In this document: in pieces, positions 58,651 to 64,000 of the stretch
Layout of the letters: each line of letters starts with the position of its first letter
Numbering within the stretch: the first letter of the stretch is position 1
DNA from: Eretmocerus hayati
Taxonomy: Eukaryota > Arthropoda > Insecta > Hymenoptera > Aphelinidae
Assembly: GCA_029851415.1 (NCBI GenBank)
Contig: CM056742.1
Span: 150,851,121 to 150,915,120 of the forward strand
Reading direction: 5' to 3'
Length of the DNA: 64,000 bases
Translations under genes and position numbers: made by a program
Notes under the pieces: generated by a model
Database searches by the model: none
Told to the model about the DNA's origin: nothing
Seen by the model: the letters and a program-made list of their open reading frames with translations, nothing else

Positions 58651-59550
58651 CACGAGGCGAAATCGAATAACCACTCCCTATCTTGAATGTACCCGATACG
58701 ATGCATGATAGTATTATTTTCACTATGGGAAAATAACGTCGAAAATGAGAGTCAGATAGCGCTCAAATGAGTATACAATAAAATCTTCAATAGCGACCCC
58801 CCGCAAAAGCTAGGATAATTGGTCACTATTGAAGAATTTTGACATTTCTAATATGAACGGTGCAGATCACTAAAAGTTAATAAATTTGATATTACTCACG
58901 TGATATGATATTCGGTGGGATATTCACACCAAATTGAGAAAAATCACAGAAGTTTCGTCAAAATCAAAAAGAATCTAATGTTCTAGACGACGAGTCGTAC
59001 CTTAGTCATAAGAACAATATTAAATGATGATACTGTGAACTCTCTCGAAACGGACACTTCTGATTAGCAAAAACCTCTAAATAATGAGGAATTTCTTGCT
59101 ACCGGGAAGTATGACCACAGGAACGGACTTCTGATCAGTGGAGTTCTCCGGATAGCAGACAATTCTGATGCGACCGGAACTATCGCTATTGGGAGATTTC
59201 ACCGTATACACATACTGTGAATTTTCCTTGTCAAAAAAGCCCGGGATTGATTTTTATATGAGAAGTGCCTCAAGTTATTCTCTATTACATAGCTCCATTC
59301 ATGAATCAGATGCTGATCAAACCCTTCAAGATCATTGCGATTCCAGAAAAATCTCTTCCGATTTGATTAAATAATTTGAAGCATTTTGTTTTTCAAAAGC
59401 ACGCATCTCCTCATCCCATCCATGACGAGGATCTGTACGATGACACCAAATCAGTTCTGAGTTATAGCAATCGAAATAGAGTTAGTCCGACGGCTGCGTA
59501 GGTTCCCGTAGGCTTTTGGGTGTCCCCGAATAAACGAAGGTTTTTCCTAC
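58651..59550. other. intergenic, nothing recognised
   Basis: No supported gene or repeat. Confidence 0.35.
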
Positions 59551-59650
59551 GTATTTTGGCCCGCTGAATCCGAATTTCGATGGTGCGAAGTCGAAAAGTC
59601 ATGCAATAATTTGTTATTAACAAATTATTATAAACAATCAAAAAGTTGCA
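59551..59650 (+). repeat. ~100-bp direct repeat, first copy
   Basis: The segment 'cccgctgaatccgaatttcgatg' through 'tttgttattaacaaattatta' to 'aaaagttgca' recurs at 60091-60191 in the same orientation with roughly 85% identity by eye. It includes a small palindrome (AATAATTTGTTA / TAACAAATTATT). Confidence 0.65.
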
Positions 59651-60090
59651 TAAATCGGCCCGAAAAAGAGGCGATTGAATGTAGCGAGAAATTTTGGGCT
59701 GTTCTGAGTTGAAAAGTTCTCTTGGGATTTTTCATGAAAACCCTTAGTTTTCCCGCCAAAAATTCCTAAAGTTTCCAAAAAGTCGAATTTCACGATCTTT
59801 GAGAGCTTGTAGCGTTGAGTCAAAATTTTTTTTCGGCCTACCTTGGTTTAAATTGCTGCTTCAAGTGTCATCCCACTTGGAAAAAGCTCAGAAGCCGGAA
59901 AAATGCAACTGGTCTTTTCAGTATCGAAAACAATGTGACCGAATCTCCAGTTCTCGTCGATCGCTCGTCCGCTACACCTCACTCTTTGTGAAGCCATATG
60001 CACGGAGCAATAAATTAGTCTTTTTGATCACTTCCAGATGTGTGTTGTGCCCCAAATATAATTACCACCGATTCCCGAATCAAACACCCA

Positions 60091-60191
60091 TGTATTTTCA
60101 CCCGCTGAGTCCGAATTTTGATGTTGCAAAGTCGAAAAGCCATGAAATAATTTGTTATCAACAAATTACTATGAACAATCAAGAAGTTGCA
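60091..60191 (+). repeat. ~100-bp direct repeat, second copy
   Basis: Partner of 59551-59650, 540 bp downstream. The 165-codon frame at 59799-60296 crosses it, shows no domain and is probably chance. Confidence 0.65.
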
Positions 60192-60912
60192 CTTCAATTT
60201 GTAATACTTCAACCAACATGTTTTATCGCTTCGCGAATATTGTACTGTGAGCGAAAAATTTGGGAAAGCTCACTATATTCATTACTTCGACGCTAGCACT
60301 AAGAAAATACGTGTAACTGCGAATATAACTGTACATGGACATGTCATTACGACCTTTGATCTTTGAAAATGGAAGGACGACTTGACGGATCAACCTGAAA
60401 CTTTAGCACCAATCATTATTATTAGAACACGTGTAGTTATATTTCAATCGAGTAATTAGGAGCTTGCTCGGCAAAATGCAAGATCATTACATGCTCTGAG
60501 TAAGTTTTGGCGATGATGCCCGTAAACATACATTATACACTGCTTGTGTTACATACGGTGAGTTTTTATCCTTCCTGAAGCCCAGATATGCGGTGACTTT
60601 CGGTATTAGTCAATGGACCAGCTCACATGCGGCCCCCAATGTCGGTGATAATAGAGCTGCCGAACCCTGTTAAGGGAAATATGCCCGATACCCGTAAATG
60701 AGGTTTTTTGAAGCTAGGAACTCTTTCTTGACATGAATTTAATTAATTATTGTATGAAAGTAGACGTAGCCATTGAGAGTGTAGATCCGATGTTATTAGA
60801 GCACCTCAAGTAGATATCAGGTTGGGAAAAAATTCAATTTTGGCTCTTCTCTGCTTAATTTTCACTATTCTCATTCGATTCGAAACGTTTTTCTGACGGC
60901 TTTCCTCTTATG
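60192..60912. other. intergenic, nothing recognised
   Basis: No supported feature. Confidence 0.35.
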
Positions 60913-60914
60913 TA

Positions 60915-62010
60915 CAGTCCCTACCATAAATAATGGAACACGTAGGGTCTCACTCAAACAGCAATATCTCCGATTTGATTTGTCGTACGGAAATTCAGAG
61001 AAAAGGGTTTTGAAGAGCACAAAAAAATCTATAGATTTATGGGTTTTGATAATTTTTTACGTGCTTTTCAAGTGCCCGTACACGAGGTTGAAAATCAGAA
61101 AAAATTTTCCTTCAATCAATCACCTCCAATTTTGACGGGAGTGATTCAATCACGAAAATACTTACGGGATCTTGTAGATCGTTCAAAAATCTAAAAATTT
61201 GGTCCTCTGTAAAATTTTCGCACGACCCTCCCCGTCTGACTTACGAGCTCCGAAAGAAAACTTTGTAGTAACATAGGGTGTTCATGGAGATACCGAGCCT
61301 GGCACCTGTTCAATTGTCTCTCGCTCTATTCAGGGGCAAAATCGAATTAGAAAAATATCCTGGCATATGATTTCGACGTAAAATGTTCTGATCTTTCTGA
61401 ATATTTCATCAGATTTTGTCTGAGATTTGAGATAGCAACGATTTCTCGAAATTTGATGTGGAAATTGATCAATTTCGTGTTTTGCTCTCATAGGTCACAT
61501 TTGAGACAAAATCTGATGACATATTCTAAAAGATGAGATCATTTTACCCCGAAAACATGTGTCATGATATTTTCTAAATCCAATTTTGCCCCAGAATAGA
61601 GCGAGAGAAAATTGAACAGGTGCCAATCTCGGTATCTCCATGAACACCCTGTGTTACTACAAAGTTTTCTTTCGGAGCTCGTAAGTCAGACGGGAAGGGT
61701 CGTGCGAAAATTTTACAGAGGACCAAATTTTTAGATTTTTGAATGATCTACAAGATCCTTTGAGTATTTTTGTGATTGGATCACTCCCGTCAAAATTGTA
61801 GGTGATTGATTGAAGGAAAATTTTTTCTGATTTTCAACCACGTGTACGGGCACTTAAAAAGCACGTAGAAAATCATTAAAACCCATAAATTGATAGATTT
61901 TTTTGTGCTGTTCAAAACCCTCTTTCCAGAATTCCCGTGCCACCAACCAAATCGGAGATATCGCTGTTTGAGTGAGACCCTACGTGTTCCATTATTTATG
62001 GTAGGGACTG
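60915..62010. mobile_element. 1.1-kb Tc1-like element with ~0.4-0.5-kb inverted arms
   Basis: The left end CAGTCCCTACCATAAATAAT is mirrored exactly at the right, and the arms match almost continuously to the centre near 61460. TA flanks both sides (60913-60914, 62011-62012). The TIR start CAGT and the 'ccataaataatggaacacg' motif are typical of Tc1-type elements. There is no transposase, so it is non-autonomous and foldback in form. Confidence 0.85.
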
Positions 62011-62012
62011 TA

Positions 62013-62639
62013 TATTGAATCCTTTGAAAAGCAGACCAATATTTCAATCAGCCATCTTGTATAATTTCGGGGTACTTTATCTACTTTGCAACTGAGCTAT
62101 GTCCTGGTGGAATCTCTAGTTATCTCCATCGATTTCTCCAAACTTTTGAAAGAAGCAATCCAAGAGGAAATTCTTCAAATAAATTTTGAGACTCTTATTG
62201 GCCCCCACAACCTTGCACGACACATTTCTTTGGCATGTGTTGGTGGAAATCAATGGATATGAGGTACATGAAAAAAAAATTAGTGCGTCCAGATAGAACG
62301 CGCAAAAGATGACGGAGTCATCTATAAATTTTTTCTCACATTGAGTTTTGCACAGTACCATAAGTGCACCCAACTTGTCTCAATAAGCCAATCTTAGAAA
62401 TGGGTACTCCTTCACCTTCCCGATTATTTTTTCACGTTTGTTGAACTAAAGTTTGAGAGAATAGGTGATGGGCTATACCAACCTAGAATCGCTTCCGCTT
62501 CCTTCAGAAAACTCGAGGTGGTTTTTCCATTTTTTGCGATTGCACAGCTAAGAAATCAACGAAGAAATTGCGTTTAGTGAAACCAGTGCGAATTTTTTTA
62601 GTTCGGCGTTGTTTTAAGACCTTCGAAACCCGTTCTTAG
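62013..62639. other. intergenic, nothing recognised
   Basis: No supported gene. A 15-base imperfect palindrome GATGACGGAGTCATC near 62309 is shared with 63769. Confidence 0.35.
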
Positions 62640-63030
62640 AGTTGGAAAACATCGATCTGGAATATGCAAAATTTGGAGGTAAACGGAAATAGTGGTTCGG
62701 ACCGGCGAAAAGCTCCAAATGTGGTTGCACGGCGATAAAATCATATGAAAACGATTTCATGCATTCTATCGCCAATTTACATCATTTTAAATGATGGGGA
62801 CAAATTGTTCGGCAAGTTGGGTACACACTTTTGTGAACCCCTAGAAATCACTTTCTGGGAAATTTTCAACAGCTTGCCTCCAATTTATCAAAATTAGACG
62901 TACTCCATCTCATTTCAAAGTTCTTGAGACAAGCTTTCAAACGAGTTGAAGTACGTTCGAAAATATTGAGATGGGCCAAAGTTATTGAGAAATTGGCTTG
63001 ATGAGGGTACCCTACATTAGTTGAAATCAC
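62640..63030 (-). repeat. dispersed repeat, inverted partner of 5041-5390
   Basis: The minus-strand reading matches 5041-5390 in order, through 'gttcacaaaag', 'ccatcatttaaaa', 'cgatagaatgcatgaaa' and 'atcgccg'. Moderate identity with indels makes it an old interspersed repeat. Confidence 0.6.
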
Positions 63031-64000
63031 AAAACATGTATTCAATAACAGTGTGGTGCCTCGAAGTCTCATTCATATATGATCAGGAATTGGTTCATTA
63101 CTTTCATTACTCCTATCTTAATAGAAATTGGTTATTGTAAACTCAAAATTTTACTCAACATCTGGGAGACCTATCATGCGACGCTCTGAAATTGAGGGCT
63201 CGCTTCATCATACGATTATTATAAAACGTGTGATATGAGAGAAAAGTTTCCGATTCTATATATACTATAGATATCAGGCTAGAATAGTCTAGACTTGAGC
63301 TCGGTGGTGTATCAGAGTTTCGAGAATGGCGTTTTGTTGTCGCCTGATGTGAATTTTCCTTCAAATCTCAGACAAAGGTTACTCTTGAAAATTCTAGCAT
63401 TGCCAAAAAGAATTCTCAAAAAAGTCCACATTGAAATCCCTAATATGGATATGATTTCAATCTCAAACGAGTTCTCAATTATGTAATGCACACACATTGC
63501 GAATGTCATCAAAATTTCCATGAACGAGTTGCCGTAATTTGTGAAAGAATACACACACATACACACAGCAACGAGCGCGAGCATCAGGCCATAGGCCAAA
63601 AGTCGTTAGATATAGCACATATATAAGGCACCTAATATAATGGTGAGCATATATTACTAATAAGTACAAGCGCGGTACGCGGCGCCTGCGCATAACATAG
63701 CAAACGATCCCGTCAACTGAGAGCGTGTCCACATGGATTCCTAATCACGGATTCACTCGCACCGCGCCGAAAGATGACTCCGTCATCAAAAAGCGTCTAT
63801 GAATCCCCTGATTGCACCAGGCATTTCTTGTTAAAGTAAATTTAATCATCGACAAAAAACCAACAAAGTCATCTAATTGATCGAACAGAGAATATTCGAA
63901 ATAAAAGAGTATACATATATTGATTGATACATTCTCGGACCCGTTGGAAGTTGCATCGTTCTTGCTAAAAAGACCGAAATCAACTCTTTCCGACTTTTTT
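63031..64000. other. right edge, nothing recognised
   Basis: Contains a short CA-rich stretch near 63549-63567 and a possible inverted pair (GGATTC near 63735, 'gaatcc' near 63802) reminiscent of the MITE at 20846-20989, but too weak to call. Confidence 0.3.

Noticed and set aside
59799..60296. 165-codon frame as a gene
   Set aside because: It crosses one copy of a direct repeat, has no domain and no coding-like composition.
62309..63783. GATGACGGAGTCATC shared at two sites as a regulatory element
   Set aside because: It is a 15-base imperfect palindrome occurring only twice, with no shared context that argues against chance or a minor repeat.

Overview
This looks like nuclear DNA from an animal, most likely an insect. 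It is AT-rich, has small introns with GT..AG splice sites, and carries many non-autonomous DNA transposons. One multi-exon gene is recognisable: an SV2-like major facilitator transporter. A hymenopteran or other parasitoid-type insect would fit, but nothing here fixes the order. There is no operon-like gene packing. Most open frames are short chance frames inside repeats, and I left them out.

Layout. 1-299: the 3' end of an unidentified coiled-coil reading frame. 0.3-8.6 kb: mostly unrecognised DNA with three foldback elements (669-997, 2764-3496, 4036-4280). 8.66-14.64 kb: one ~6-kb nested palindrome built of tandem repeats, resembling a Foldback/Galileo-type element. 15.0-16.15 kb: a tRNA-derived SINE split by a hAT-type MITE with a perfect 8-bp target duplication. 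22.3-24.0 kb: a non-autonomous Helitron. 24.06-24.72 kb: a TATA-box promoter followed by six regularly spaced hairpins that share one invariant loop. 26.86-27.54 kb: a decayed hAT transposase. 33.3-34.3 kb: a GC-rich island. 38-40 kb: more foldback elements. 41.0-46.4 kb: the SV2-like gene in 12 exons on the minus strand, with MITEs in its introns. 47.6-48.2 kb: an unidentified minus-strand frame. 48.5-49.9 kb: a foldback element split by a GC-rich retroposon-like island that ends in two histone-type 3' stem-loops. 51.6-52.5 kb: a TA-flanked TIR element. 53.1-56.4 kb: a short-period satellite holding a second Helitron copy. 56.4-58.6 kb: a TA-flanked TIR element. 59.5-63.0 kb: further repeats, including a Tc1-like element with arms of roughly 0.4-0.5 kb.

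Working together. Most of the window is transposon nesting, and several insertion events can be dated relative to each other: Helitron into satellite, hAT MITE into SINE, GC island into foldback element, MITE into the arm of the large palindrome. The best candidate for something new is the 24.29-24.69 kb hairpin series. Its invariant 10-mer, nearly constant ~72-nt spacing and compensatory stem changes suggest a selected RNA structure, perhaps a repeated protein-binding site in the leader of a retroelement or other transcript. All assignments come from reading the sequence by eye; no searches or folding programs were run.
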